A DNA stretch of 64,000 bases from Neobacillus niacini (lineage in GTDB: Bacteria; Bacillota; Bacilli; Bacillales; Cytobacillaceae). The notes under the pieces are model-generated. The model did no database searches. It saw only the letters and a list, made by a program, of their open reading frames with translations, and was not told where the DNA came from. A program made the translations under genes and the position numbers. Below are positions 9,194-17,811 of this stretch, piece by piece. Within the stretch, counting starts at the first letter, position 1; each line of letters begins with the position of its first letter. The stretch lies in the NCBI RefSeq assembly GCF_000759675.1, contig NZ_BAWM01000018.1, forward strand, positions 96,311 to 160,310, given 5' to 3'.

Positions 9194-9208
9194 TAATAAT
9201 TGTTATAA
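9194..9208. promoter_or_regulatory. Second PerR-type box upstream of fur
   Basis: TAATAATTGTTATAA also agrees at 12 of 14 positions. It overlaps the spoIIM stop codon and lies 40 bp upstream of the first box. Confidence 0.45.
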
Positions 9209-9847
9209 ATCAAGTGATCCCATCATCGATTTCATTAGCCATGGTGATACGTAAGCCTCTACTCCTGAAGCAGCAGAAATAAGAACTACTGCAACTATGA
9301 AGATGAGAATATAGTTCTTAAAAAATGGTAAAATCGGTTGTCCATATGTTTTAAAGAATTGTTTTTTTATCATTCTCAATGAGAATATAACGGATAAAGC
9401 AGCCATCAAAATGAAAACGGGAATGATAATCAAATTTTGTGGCAGAATGGACACAAATGCAAGCAAAAATCCTTTCAATCCCAATTGACTAACTAAGAAA
9501 CCAACCGTAAAACCTACAACCAAACCTTTAATAAATAATAGAATGAGGATCACTGGCAGTCCAATGATCGAAATGCCTAAAATCCAAATCAGCCCAATAA
9601 ACTTGCTGTTATGAAGAAAACTTTGTGCAAATAAATCATTATTCTCTGCTACTTTACCATTTAGTATTTGACCAAAGAATTGTGATAAATAATAAAATAA
9701 ATCTTCTTTTTGGGTGATACTCATACTATTCACGACAATAGCCCCAAAGATGACACCCATTAAAAATAAAATTACAATAAATAAAAAAATTGAGGAATGC
9801 TCACGGAAATAACTGGCGGCATCGTTCTGGTACAATCGTTTCTTCAA
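9203..9847 (-). CDS. spoIIM: Stage II sporulation protein M
   Basis: Membrane subunit of the SpoIIDMP complex that drives septal peptidoglycan hydrolysis and forespore engulfment. The 214-residue length equals that of B. subtilis SpoIIM. It has an N-terminal helix near 20-45 and four further hydrophobic segments, as expected for the SpoIIM/DUF95 fold. The start is TTG at 9847, with GGAGGG 7 bases upstream. A sigma-E promoter precedes it, in keeping with mother-cell expression. Confidence 0.94.
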   Translation of the reverse strand: MKKRLYQNDAASYFREHSSIFLFIVILFLMGVIFGAIVVNSMSITQKEDLFYYLSQFFGQILNGKVAENNDLFAQSFLHNSKFIGLIWILGISIIGLPVILILLFIKGLVVGFTVGFLVSQLGLKGFLLAFVSILPQNLIIIPVFILMAALSVIFSLRMIKKQFFKTYGQPILPFFKNYILIFIVAVVLISAASGVEAYVSPWLMKSMMGSLDL

Positions 9848-9883
9848 CTGCAGTCCCTCCTATTTCTCCTAATCAGTTATTAC

Positions 9884-9911
9884 ATTTTATGCCTTTCTAG
9901 TATTTCTATGA
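9884..9911 (-). promoter_or_regulatory. Sigma-E promoter of spoIIM
   Basis: TCATAGA (-35; consensus KMATATT) and CATAAAAT (-10; consensus CATAnnnT) on the minus strand, 13 bases apart. Confidence 0.55.
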
Positions 9912-9960
9912 CCATAAATTAATAGATTTTAATTTTTGAGGGAGAGCGGTGGATTAGTTG

Positions 9961-10080
9961 GGCATCGCTAATATTTTTACTTTTTCCTGATATATTTCAT
10001 TTTTTCCTGATATATATAATTTTTTGCTGATATATTTATTTTTTCACTGATATATTTTAATTTTCGCTGATATATTATTT
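9961..10080. repeat. Array of 20-bp units with CTGATATAT core
   Basis: CTGATATAT starts at 9987, 10007, 10027, 10047 and 10067, an exact 20-bp period, each preceded by a T-rich segment. A degenerate first unit, GGCATCGCTAATAT, starts at 9961. The 315-base stretch between spoIIM and the EndoQ-like gene holds this array, the spoIIM promoter and a terminator. The same core and period recur at 30446-30506. Confidence 0.9.
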
Positions 10081-10111
10081 TTCAGTAAAAATTCTGTTCA
10101 GAAAGACATAA

Positions 10112-10145
10112 AATAACCCGGCAGTTTGTGGATCTGCCAGGTTTT
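10112..10145 (-). terminator. Terminator after the EndoQ-like gene
   Basis: Stem CCTGGCAG/CTGCCGGG followed by TTATTTTAT on the minus strand. Confidence 0.7.
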
Positions 10146-10162
10146 CAATGAAATAAATGATA

Positions 10163-11326
10163 TTAATCAGCTATTTTTCCGTACTTTCCGCCGCCGCCGG
10201 CTGCCAAAGTAACTTTTCCTTCTCTTGCTTTCATAATCATATCAGCAATCTTAGGTGGAACCACTTCGTTCAATGCCTGTAAAGGAACTTCATGCAAAAT
10301 GGCCATTTCTGATCCAAAATGATTGACCAGCTTTTCGAGTAACTTTGGTCCCAATCCCGGTATAAATTCTAGCGGGACTTGATGGACATAGGGAGGACGT
10401 CCTTCTGGACTCTGATCAGCAGTCTTCAATTCAAGAATTCGATCGGCTACACCTCTAATAATCTTTTTGTTACTACACTGACTACAAATTTGGTCTTCAT
10501 CACTAGCTGGTTGCAAGCATTCGGCACAGACGGTTTTGTGATATTTCCCCAGGAGCGGATCTAACCCATAATTCGCTAGGATACGTCGTCCGTCTTCCTT
10601 TCTCAAAGCCATACCCAATTCTTTAAATGATGGTTCCATCATGGATATAACCTGATATTCACGGGCAATTTTCGCTAACGAGTGCGCATCTGAATTGGTC
10701 ACAAAGGTATAGTTGTGTAATTCCTTTATCTGATCCGCCATCCTTGTATCCGAACTTAACCCAAGCTCAATCCCATCGATCAAATCAGGGTCGAATACTT
10801 CTGTTAACGATTTATTGACACCTTTACCGTAAAGGCTTTTAAAAGGTGTAAAAACATGAGCAGGAATAAATAATCCGCCAATTTCTTTTACTTTTCTTTG
10901 CAATTCGAGACCTGACACATAAATCCGCTGAGAACTCAATTGAACATTTTTCAAATGACCCGACAGCCAAATAGAGAACTCTCTCATGATGACGATAGTT
11001 GGAAAATAACAAAGTACATGTATCGGTCCATTGCATTGTTCATCATAGATTTCTAACTCTGAACCGGGGATTACGGTTAGATCACCGAATGCTAAGCCTC
11101 CATCTGGATGTTCAATAATGTCTCCACTCGTAACTAGGCTTTCCATTTCTATGATTACTTCTGGTGAGTGGCTATCAATAATTCCAATCATATTCAGGCC
11201 TTTTTCATGCCTAGCATGCTCAATGATGTTGGTAAACGTTAATGTTTTGGCACCTGTTATTTTTACAGGCTTACCCGTCCAGGTTCTCCCGATATGAATA
11301 TGTAAATCTACATAATAGCGTTTCAC
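10163..11326 (-). CDS. yqxK: Endonuclease Q-like protein (YqxK), PHP domain
   Basis: The 387-residue protein starts with a PHP metallophosphoesterase domain: H9 and H11 in VDLHIHIG, D51-x-H53, and NSDAH at 211-215. A four-cysteine zinc motif follows (C267, C270, C281, C284), then a helix-hairpin-helix near 322-340 (FIPGLGPKLLEKL). This layout is that of endonuclease Q, which nicks DNA 5' of deaminated bases and is known from archaea and some Bacillus. The activity here is inferred. It overlaps nudF by 4 bases, so the two are cotranscribed. Confidence 0.8.
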   Translation of the reverse strand: MKRYYVDLHIHIGRTWTGKPVKITGAKTLTFTNIIEHARHEKGLNMIGIIDSHSPEVIIEMESLVTSGDIIEHPDGGLAFGDLTVIPGSELEIYDEQCNGPIHVLCYFPTIVIMREFSIWLSGHLKNVQLSSQRIYVSGLELQRKVKEIGGLFIPAHVFTPFKSLYGKGVNKSLTEVFDPDLIDGIELGLSSDTRMADQIKELHNYTFVTNSDAHSLAKIAREYQVISMMEPSFKELGMALRKEDGRRILANYGLDPLLGKYHKTVCAECLQPASDEDQICSQCSNKKIIRGVADRILELKTADQSPEGRPPYVHQVPLEFIPGLGPKLLEKLVNHFGSEMAILHEVPLQALNEVVPPKIADMIMKAREGKVTLAAGGGGKYGKIAD

Positions 11327-11877
11327 TTATTTTCTAATGCCTCTTGCAGCTGCAGATATTGGACAGCATAGACGGTTTTGGCATCATAAATTTTTTGTTC
11401 CTTTATATATTGAAACGCTTCATCAAGTGTTAATTCCTCTATGTTTACAAACTCATCTTCATCTAGTGCCGCGGCATTTTCTTTCTTTGTTAATCCTTTG
11501 GCTACAAATAGATGAACGATTTCATCTGCAAATCCAGGTGATGTATAGAACGAGATGAGCAGCTCCAAACTTTCACATTCATATCCTGTCTCTTCCTCTA
11601 ACTCTCGTCGTGCACAAAGAGCTGGCTCTTCGTCCTTTTCTAACTTTCCTGCTGGTATCTCAACGATCGTCCGCTCAAGAGCTTTACGAAATTGCTCTAC
11701 CATAACAATTTTTTTATCATCGGTGATCGCCAAAATAGCAACTGCACCTGGATGTTTAACAATCTCCCTTTTTGACTGTTTTCCATTTGGAAGTTCAACA
11801 TCCTGAAGGTGGAGACTAATGACTTTTCCTGAAAAAATTTCTTCGCTATGTATTGTTTTTTCCTGAAGATTATTCAT
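11323..11877 (-). CDS. nudF: ADP-ribose pyrophosphatase, Nudix family
   Basis: Hydrolyses ADP-ribose to AMP and ribose-5-phosphate. The 184-residue protein carries a clear Nudix box around residues 76-98 (AGKLEKDEEPALCARRELEEETGY), with the REleEEtG core for metal binding. Length and position match B. subtilis NudF (YqkG). Stop codon overlaps the start of the EndoQ-like gene. It is divergent from mciZ. Confidence 0.92.
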   Translation of the reverse strand: MNNLQEKTIHSEEIFSGKVISLHLQDVELPNGKQSKREIVKHPGAVAILAITDDKKIVMVEQFRKALERTIVEIPAGKLEKDEEPALCARRELEEETGYECESLELLISFYTSPGFADEIVHLFVAKGLTKKENAAALDEDEFVNIEELTLDEAFQYIKEQKIYDAKTVYAVQYLQLQEALENK

Positions 11878-11914
11878 CTATGTCAACTCCTGTTCTAATT
11901 CGCTATATGCTGCT

Positions 11915-11934
11915 CATACATTTTACCATACATT
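11915..11934 (+). promoter_or_regulatory. Possible sigma-E -10 elements before mciZ
   Basis: CATACATT occurs twice (11915-11922 and 11927-11934) and fits the sigma-E -10 consensus CATACAmT. No -35 box with ideal spacing was found. mciZ is a known sigma-E gene in B. subtilis. Confidence 0.4.
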
Positions 11935-11950
11935 ATTTGGAGGGGTATGG

Positions 11951-12082
11951 ATGAAGGTATACGTGCATGATAAAGGAATTATTCTTGTTGGTAAGGGATG
12001 GGAGATTATCCAAAAGCTAAAAGAATACAATAAGGATTATTCCACAGTTGCCGAATGGGTAGAAAAAGTCGCTCCAAAATAA
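11951..12082 (+). CDS. mciZ: MciZ, mother-cell peptide inhibitor of FtsZ
   Basis: A 43-residue ORF starting MKVYVHDKGIILVGKGWEII, preceded by GGAGGGG about 7 bases upstream of the ATG. It aligns with B. subtilis MciZ (40 residues): MKV, the central VLVGKxWEI segment and KLKEY are shared. MciZ caps FtsZ filaments and blocks cytokinesis in the mother cell during sporulation. It sits between nudF and yqkF, the same place as in B. subtilis. Too short for most gene finders. Confidence 0.88.
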   Translation: MKVYVHDKGIILVGKGWEIIQKLKEYNKDYSTVAEWVEKVAPK

Positions 12083-12147
12083 CCTTTTTCGTTTGTAGTC
12101 TTCCCCAGACTCTCGTAAAATTATATAAAAGAACGGGGTGATCTATT

Positions 12148-13059
12148 TTGAATAAAAGAAAACTGGGAAACTCAGATTTATGGGTTACTGAATTAGGCTT
12201 AGGCTGCATGTCGATTGGCACTGAGGAGAAAACAGCTAGAGAGATTATTGAGACCGCGCTAGATGAGGGAATCAATTATTTTGATACTGCTGATTTGTAT
12301 GATTTTGGAGAAAATGAAAAAATCGTCGGGGCTGCATTAAAGGAAGTACGTGAAAAGGTATTTATTGCGACAAAGGTTGGAAATCGTTGGAAATCAGATC
12401 GGACAGGCTGGTCATGGGATCCGTCCAAATCGTACATTAAGGAAGCAGTCAAACAAAGTTTGAAACGACTAAACACTGATTATATTGATTTATATCAGCT
12501 GCATGGCGGGACAATCGAAGATTCGATTGATGAAACGATAGAGGCATTTGAAGAATTAAAATCAGAGGGCTTTATCCGCTATTATGGAATTTCATCAATT
12601 CGTCCTAATGTCATTCGTGAGTATGTAAAGAAGTCCCATCTTGTTTCTGTCATGATGCAATATAGTATATTAGACCGTCGTCCAGAAGAAGAGGTATTGC
12701 CTATGCTGCATGAACATGGAATTAGCGCAGTAACCCGCGGCCCTCTCGCAAAAGGACTACTAAGTGATAAAATGTTAGAAAAGGTGTCACAAAAAGGATA
12801 TCAAGACTATAGTCAGAAAGAGTTGCTTGATGTGTTACCTGCCCTAAAGGACAAGCTGGCAGCGGACCGTTCTTTTACTGAAATAGCGCTACAATATAAT
12901 TTGGCACACCCTGCTGTTGCCACGGTCATCGCCGGAGCTAGCAGTCCTGAACAAGTAAGAAGCAATGCCAGGTCGGTTAGAAGCCAACCCTTGACCGAAG
13001 AAGAAATTACCATTATTAAAGAGACTTCAAAGGCTGAAACATATATAGAACATCGTTAA
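12148..13059 (+). CDS. yqkF: Aldo/keto reductase YqkF
   Basis: NADPH-dependent oxidoreductase of the aldo/keto reductase family, 303 residues. The tetrad appears as D47 in NYFDTADLYDFGENE, the Tyr six residues later, the Lys in IATKVGNRW, and the His in YQLHGG. The substrate is unknown. The start is TTG at 12148, with GGGGTGAT upstream. Closely similar to B. subtilis YqkF and in the same position after mciZ. Confidence 0.93.
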   Translation: MNKRKLGNSDLWVTELGLGCMSIGTEEKTAREIIETALDEGINYFDTADLYDFGENEKIVGAALKEVREKVFIATKVGNRWKSDRTGWSWDPSKSYIKEAVKQSLKRLNTDYIDLYQLHGGTIEDSIDETIEAFEELKSEGFIRYYGISSIRPNVIREYVKKSHLVSVMMQYSILDRRPEEEVLPMLHEHGISAVTRGPLAKGLLSDKMLEKVSQKGYQDYSQKELLDVLPALKDKLAADRSFTEIALQYNLAHPAVATVIAGASSPEQVRSNARSVRSQPLTEEEITIIKETSKAETYIEHR

Positions 13060-13086
13060 AACAGGAGACCATTTGGCCTCCTATTT
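13059..13086. terminator. Hairpin between convergent yqkF and yqkE
   Basis: AGGAGaCCA/TGGcCTCCT inverted repeat in the 21-base gap between the two stop codons. The T-runs are weak. Confidence 0.5.
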
Positions 13087-13335
13087 AAATTCCTTCCAGT
13101 TCATTCCGCTCTCGTTTAGCAGCTCTTCAAATGATTTATTTTTTTCCTTTAAGCGGCGTTCTTCTCGTTTCCGTTTCTCTTCTTCTTCTTTCTTACGCTC
13201 TTCTGCTGCCTTCAGCTGATCCTGCTGTTCTTTTAGCTGCTTAATTAATTCAGGATTGATCATATCTTTAAGCGTTACCGCTGTTTCTTCTTTTTTTGGT
13301 TTAGTTTGATTTTTTTGTTTCAATTTCTTTTTCAT
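13081..13335 (-). CDS. yqkE: YqkE family small charged protein
   Basis: An 84-residue, highly charged protein with a probable coiled coil across residues 30-68 (rich in K, E and R) and a conserved-looking end KNKSFEELLNESGMNWKEFK, typical of DUF3886. It corresponds to YqkE of B. subtilis by sequence and by position beside yqkF. Function is unknown. Confidence 0.8.
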   Translation of the reverse strand: MKKKLKQKNQTKPKKEETAVTLKDMINPELIKQLKEQQDQLKAAEERKKEEEEKRKREERRLKEKNKSFEELLNESGMNWKEFK

Positions 13336-13383
13336 CCTAAATCCCCCATAATCATCATTTCATATGTATTATAGCATTTTTGA

Positions 13384-13418
13384 TAGAAAAAGCAGGCTGT
13401 TCTGTTAATCAGCCTGCC
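13384..13418 (-). terminator. Terminator after scoB
   Basis: Perfect stem GCAGGCTG/CAGCCTGC followed by T5 on the minus strand. Confidence 0.85.
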
Positions 13419-13424
13419 ACACTT

Positions 13425-14081
13425 TTAATATGCTTCCACTACCACGTTTTCGTCTACTTCCAATGAAGCCTCTGTCGAGTTTATTACATCCCCGACAGTA
13501 AACCCTTTTGCTACTTCAACTAATTTTAGACCAGTATCCGTTACATCCATTACCGCCCGCTCGGTAATAATTCGATGAACCACACCTTTGCCCGTTAATG
13601 GCAGTGTGCATTGTTTTAATATTTTCGATTCGCCGCGCTTGTTGACATGCTCCATGATGACAATGATTTTTCGAGCCCCATGGACAAGATCCATGGCTCC
13701 ACCCATTCCTTTTATCATTTTACCTGGTATCATCCAGTTTGCGAGGTCTCCAGTTTCAGAAACCTCCATGCCTCCAAGGATAGCCACATTGATGTGTCCG
13801 CCACGAATCATTGCAAAGGATTCAGCACTATCAAAATAGGATGCACCACTAATGGCTGTTACTGTTTCTTTTCCAGCATTGATTAAATCAGGGTCAACCT
13901 CTTCCTCGGTTGGATAGGGGCCAATCCCAAGCAGGCCATTTTCCGATTGCAGGACAACCTGCTTATTTTCAGATATATAATTAGCTACCAGCGTAGGCAT
14001 CCCGATTCCTAAGTTCACATAAAAACCGTCTTCGATTTCTTTCTCTGCCCTTATTGCAATTCTCTCTCTAACAGAGACCAT
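13425..14081 (-). CDS. scoB: 3-oxoacid CoA-transferase subunit B
   Basis: Beta subunit of a succinyl-CoA:3-ketoacid (or acetoacetate) CoA-transferase. The 218-residue protein has the catalytic glutamate E47 in [11 protein letters not shown] and the segment [19 protein letters not shown]. It follows scoA with a 24-base gap, and thiolase lies upstream of both. Together they activate acetoacetate and cleave it to two acetyl-CoA. This operon is an insertion relative to the B. subtilis order at this point. Confidence 0.92.
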   Translation of the reverse strand: MVSVRERIAIRAEKEIEDGFYVNLGIGMPTLVANYISENKQVVLQSENGLLGIGPYPTEEEVDPDLINAGKETVTAISGASYFDSAESFAMIRGGHINVAILGGMEVSETGDLANWMIPGKMIKGMGGAMDLVHGARKIIVIMEHVNKRGESKILKQCTLPLTGKGVVHRIITERAVMDVTDTGLKLVEVAKGFTVGDVINSTEASLEVDENVVVEAY

Positions 14082-14105
14082 TGGACTCTCTCTCCCTTCA
14101 TAAAT

Positions 14106-14795
14106 CTATTTTCTAATGGTCATTCGCTCGATCCTTTTTTCCTGTTTACCTTCAATAATCATCTGAATGTACACACTCGGTGTGTGAATAAAATTAGGAT
14201 CAAGTTCTCCGATTTCATAGAGGTTCTCTACTTCGGCAATTGTTACTTTTCCTGCTGCCGCTATCATCGGATTAAAGTTTCTTGCTGTTTTGTGGTAAAC
14301 AAGATTCCCCATCTTGTCTCCCTTCCATGCCCTAACAAAACTAAAATCTGCAGTCAACGCTTCCTCTAGCAGGTACTCTCTACCATTAAAGACTTTTGTT
14401 TCCTTCCCTTCAGCAATCGGTGTTCCTACACCCGCAGGAGTGTAAAAAGCCGGAATTCCTGCTCCACCAGCCCTAATTTTTTCAGCTAACGTACCTTGTG
14501 GTGTTAGTTCTACCTCAAGCTCACCTGCTAGTACCTGTCTTTCAAACTCTTTATTCTCGCCCACATAGGAGCCTATCATTTTTATAATCTGTTTATTTTT
14601 TAAAAGTGGTCCAAGACCCCAATCATCGATTCCACAGTTATTGGAGATAACAGTTAAATCCTTTACGCCCTTATCAACCAATGCTTGGATTAGATTTTCA
14701 GGAATGCCACACAAACCGAAACCGCCAACCATCAACGTCGCTCCATCTTGAATATCCGCGACTGCTTCCTGGAAGGATGTACTAATTTTCTTCAT
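14106..14795 (-). CDS. scoA: 3-oxoacid CoA-transferase subunit A
   Basis: Alpha subunit partner of scoB, 229 residues. The CoA-transferase signature is [19 protein letters not shown] (18-36), with [16 protein letters not shown] near 110-125. ATG at 14795. Middle gene of the thiolase-scoA-scoB operon, where an acyl donor such as succinyl-CoA would be used to activate acetoacetate. The exact acyl specificity cannot be read from the sequence. Confidence 0.92.
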   Translation of the reverse strand: MKKISTSFQEAVADIQDGATLMVGGFGLCGIPENLIQALVDKGVKDLTVISNNCGIDDWGLGPLLKNKQIIKMIGSYVGENKEFERQVLAGELEVELTPQGTLAEKIRAGGAGIPAFYTPAGVGTPIAEGKETKVFNGREYLLEEALTADFSFVRAWKGDKMGNLVYHKTARNFNPMIAAAGKVTIAEVENLYEIGELDPNFIHTPSVYIQMIIEGKQEKRIERMTIRK

Positions 14796-14822
14796 CGTAC
14801 TGATTCTCCCCTCATTGTAGGC

Positions 14823-16010
14823 TTACGCTAGCTCTACGACGGTTGCAACTCCTTGACCGCCGCCAATACAAAGTGTTGCTAATCCCTTTTGGGCATTCCT
14901 TCTTTTCATTTCATGAATCAATGTGACGAGAATTCTTGCTCCGCTTGCGCCGATTGGGTGACCAAGTGCAATAGCCCCGCCATTTACATTTAATATTTCT
15001 TTATTAAAATGAAGTTCACGGTCAACTGCCAGTGATTGGGCAGCAAACGCCTCATTCGCTTCAATTAACTCAAGGTCTTCTATAGAAATAGACGTTTTTT
15101 CCAGAACCTTTCTTACCGCTGGAACCGGTCCGATTCCCATAATGCTTGGGTCAACACCAGCGCTAGCATTCCCTTTAATTGTTACTAAAGGCTTAATCCC
15201 TAGTTCGTCAGCTTTTTTCCTGCTCATCACTACTAAAGCTGCTGCTCCATCATTGATTCCTGAAGCATTTCCAGCCGTTACACTGCCATCTTTTTTGAAT
15301 GCTGGACGTAATCCTGCGAGTTTTTCGGCTGTTGTTCCTTTTTTCGGATATTCATCTGTATCAAAAACAATTGGATCCCCTTTGCGCTGCGGAATAACCA
15401 CAGGGACAATCTCATCTTTAAATTTACCTGTTTCAATTGCCTTAACAGCCTTCTCCTGACTCCATGCCGAAAATTGGTCCTGTTCTTCTCTTGTAATGGA
15501 ATATTTATCAGCTAAGTTTTCAGCTGTAACTCCCATATGATATTGGTTAAATACACATGTTAGTCCGTCGCTAGTCAAAGTATCTACTAATTTTTGATCA
15601 CCCATTTTAAAACCATCACGGGCATTTTTTAATAGATAAGGAGCTTGGCTCATATTTTCCATTCCACCAGCGACAACAATCTCAGCATCTCCTGCTAGAA
15701 TTGCCTGTGTTGCTAGATGAACAGCTTTTAAACCCGAGCCGCAGACTTTATTGATTGTCATGGATGAAACACTTTCAGGAATTCCCGCTCCTATTGCAGC
15801 TTGTCTGGCTGGATTTTGACCAAGTCCTGCTTGCAGAACATTCCCTAAAATGACTTCGTCTACTTGCTCCGGCTTTACGCCAGCTTGTTCGAGCGCTCCT
15901 TTGATAACAGTTGCACCTAATTCTTGTGCTGATACATTTTTTAAGCTTCCGTTAAAATTACCTAGTGCAGTACGAACAGCACTAACGATTACTACTTCTG
16001 TTTGACTCAT
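14823..16010 (-). CDS. Acetyl-CoA C-acetyltransferase (thiolase)
   Basis: Biosynthetic/degradative thiolase of 395 residues. The acyl-accepting cysteine is C90 in [16 protein letters not shown]; the histidine in [10 protein letters not shown] and the second cysteine in CIGGGQGVA complete the active site. First gene of the operon with scoA and scoB, consistent with acetoacetyl-CoA as substrate. It could equally serve beta-oxidation of short chains. Several paralogues exist in Bacillus, so no symbol is assigned. Confidence 0.92.
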   Translation of the reverse strand: MSQTEVVIVSAVRTALGNFNGSLKNVSAQELGATVIKGALEQAGVKPEQVDEVILGNVLQAGLGQNPARQAAIGAGIPESVSSMTINKVCGSGLKAVHLATQAILAGDAEIVVAGGMENMSQAPYLLKNARDGFKMGDQKLVDTLTSDGLTCVFNQYHMGVTAENLADKYSITREEQDQFSAWSQEKAVKAIETGKFKDEIVPVVIPQRKGDPIVFDTDEYPKKGTTAEKLAGLRPAFKKDGSVTAGNASGINDGAAALVVMSRKKADELGIKPLVTIKGNASAGVDPSIMGIGPVPAVRKVLEKTSISIEDLELIEANEAFAAQSLAVDRELHFNKEILNVNGGAIALGHPIGASGARILVTLIHEMKRRNAQKGLATLCIGGGQGVATVVELA

Positions 16011-16156
16011 TTTTTTCCTCTCCTTTTCACTACTTTTACCTTTACTATTTCTAGTGTGAACAAAGAAAATCCTCTTATTTTGTCAAAATTTCTATTATTC
16101 TTGATTTTTAGATTTCAACACCTCTACAATGAAAGTATGAAGATTCAAGGGGGAAA

Positions 16157-16563
16157 ATGGTGTTTAATTTACCTAAAAACGTAACGATTATCGAAGTTGG
16201 TCCGCGTGATGAGTTGCAAAACGAAAAGTTATTTGATCCGACTGAAATAAAAAAGAAATTTATTAAGGAATTATAATTGCTGGTCTCCAAGAAATGGAGC
16301 TGAGATCGTTTGTTTCTCCAAAATGGGTACCGCAAATGGGCGACGCAGCTGATATTGTAGCTGACTGTCTGGATGTGAATACCAGAAACATTGTCTTAGC
16401 ACCTAATCGTAAAGGAATTGATCGTGTTTACATGTCTGAATGTAAAGCCGTTGCCTTTTTTGTCGGTGTCTGTAACACCTTTAATCAAAAATATATCTTT
16501 CAAGGCAGATTGAAAGCGGCTATTTTAAGCTTCATGCTCAAACGGTATAGTTTTTTCACATGA
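16157..16563 (+). pseudogene. Degraded hydroxymethylglutaryl-CoA lyase gene
   Basis: The first frame reads MVFNLPKNVTIIEVGPRDELQNEKLF and stops after 39 codons. In another frame the homology resumes with AGLQEMELRSFVSPKWVPQMGDAAD, then PNRKGIDR and FFVGVCNTFNQK, all typical of HMG-CoA lyase. The shift lies near 16270-16280. Similarity fades after about 16500 and the remaining half of the roughly 300-residue enzyme is absent. A GGGGG ribosome site remains before the ATG. It is divergent from the thiolase-CoA-transferase operon, where an intact lyase would supply acetoacetate from leucine. Confidence 0.85.
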
Positions 16564-16629
16564 ATAATCAGTCTCCTATATAAGCACCTTATTAAATGAA
16601 ACCAGTTCGAAGGGAGTCTGAAGATTATC

Positions 16630-16770
16630 ATGAGCCAAAAACGGGATAAAGGCTATAGCCAAAAAGGTAAGGATTATGCAGAATCAGCTGGTGGAGGAAA
16701 GCGGATGATTGCTGCCGAGGAACTAGAAAAAGCGCTTCATCCAACGAAGAGACAAAATGCAGAGCAATAA
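16630..16770 (+). CDS. Hypothetical 46-residue protein
   Basis: The ORF begins MSQKRDKGYSQKGKDYAESA and ends in a charged, probably helical tail. The sequence is hydrophilic, with no signal or membrane segment. A GGGAG ribosome site lies 13 bases upstream, rather far, and a strong terminator follows the stop, which supports a real short transcript. I do not recognise the family. Confidence 0.55.
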   Translation: MSQKRDKGYSQKGKDYAESAGGGKRMIAAEELEKALHPTKRQNAEQ

Positions 16771-16784
16771 GTTTATTTTAAATT

Positions 16785-16812
16785 AAGCCGCTAAATGGAG
16801 TTAGCGGCTTTT
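16785..16812 (+). terminator. Terminator after the 46-residue ORF
   Basis: Perfect 10-bp stem AAGCCGCTAA/TTAGCGGCTT followed by TT on the plus strand. Confidence 0.75.
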
Positions 16813-16874
16813 CCTATGATAAAATAAGTGCCAAGATAATTTCCAGATATATCTAACCTTTGGGAGGTGTACTT

Positions 16875-17786
16875 GTGAGGAAGGCAATGCGAGCTCTTTT
16901 AATTTCATTCTTGTTTACATTTTCTTTAGGTTTTTATTTTACAAATCGGCTTATGTATATGAAAAAGAAGGATGAGCAATTTATTGTACAGCGGGAAAAG
17001 GAAGCGGGGAGATTTAAACCCGAACATTTCGAATCACTTCCAAAGCGGGAGGTTACTATTGACTCCCCTTTTGGATATCCCATTAAAGCTTTGCTGGTAG
17101 AGCCTCACGATTCCATTCGCTATGTCATTATTTCCCATGGTGTGACGGAAACAAAAATTAATTCTATAAAATATATGAATCTTTTCTTAGAGCGCGGATT
17201 TAATGCCATCATATACGACCATCGGCGCCACGGAGATTCCGGGGGAAAGACAACCAGCTTTGGGCATTTTGAAAAATTCGATTTAAAGGCTGTTATTGAT
17301 TGGGTAAAAAAAGAGAAGGGACCGACTCTTACGCTCGGTATTCATGGGGAATCAATGGGGGCAGCTACGATGCTTTTGTACGCAGGTATGCTTGAGGATG
17401 GCGCTGACTTTTATATTGCAGACTGTCCGTTCTCTGACTTGAAAGAGCAGCTTTCGTATCAACTTAAAAAAGAATACAAAATGATACCGACACTATTAAT
17501 TCCCATTGCTGATTTTATTTTGCGTCTTCGTGAAAAATATTCAATCAGGCATGTCTCACCCATTTCGGTCATTGAAAATATTAAACATCCCATTCTATTT
17601 ATTCACAGCGAGCACGATGATTTTATTCTTCCAACCATGACGAAGGAATTATATGAAAAAAAACAAGGTCCAAAAATGCTTTATCTCGCTGCGAATGGGC
17701 GCCATGCCCAGTCATTTAATGAAAATCCGGAAGAGTATCGAAGTGTCCTAGATAAATTTTTGTTAAAATACGTTGAGAATGCATAA
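16875..17786 (+). CDS. yqkD: Alpha/beta hydrolase YqkD
   Basis: A 303-residue hydrolase with one N-terminal membrane anchor (about residues 6-24) and the catalytic domain after it. The nucleophile elbow is GIHGESMGA (S160), the oxyanion region is ISHGVT, and the histidine is in NGRHAQSF near the C-terminus; an Asp in HSEHDDFI fits the triad. The GTG at 16875 is chosen because GGGAGG lies 7 bases before it; a TTG at 16860 precedes that site. Matches B. subtilis YqkD. Substrate unknown. Confidence 0.9.
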   Translation: MRKAMRALLISFLFTFSLGFYFTNRLMYMKKKDEQFIVQREKEAGRFKPEHFESLPKREVTIDSPFGYPIKALLVEPHDSIRYVIISHGVTETKINSIKYMNLFLERGFNAIIYDHRRHGDSGGKTTSFGHFEKFDLKAVIDWVKKEKGPTLTLGIHGESMGAATMLLYAGMLEDGADFYIADCPFSDLKEQLSYQLKKEYKMIPTLLIPIADFILRLREKYSIRHVSPISVIENIKHPILFIHSEHDDFILPTMTKELYEKKQGPKMLYLAANGRHAQSFNENPEEYRSVLDKFLLKYVENA

Positions 17787-17811
17787 ATTCTTGAGGCTGT
17801 CTCACTTTATT

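Noticed and set aside
9961-10080. CRISPR array
   Set aside because: The unit is only 20 bp with a 9-bp core, spacers are short T-rich DNA rather than unique 30-bp sequences, and no cas gene is present.
16294-16563. Independent small protein gene
   Set aside because: Its translation is the shifted continuation of the HMG-CoA lyase homology, so it is part of the pseudogene.
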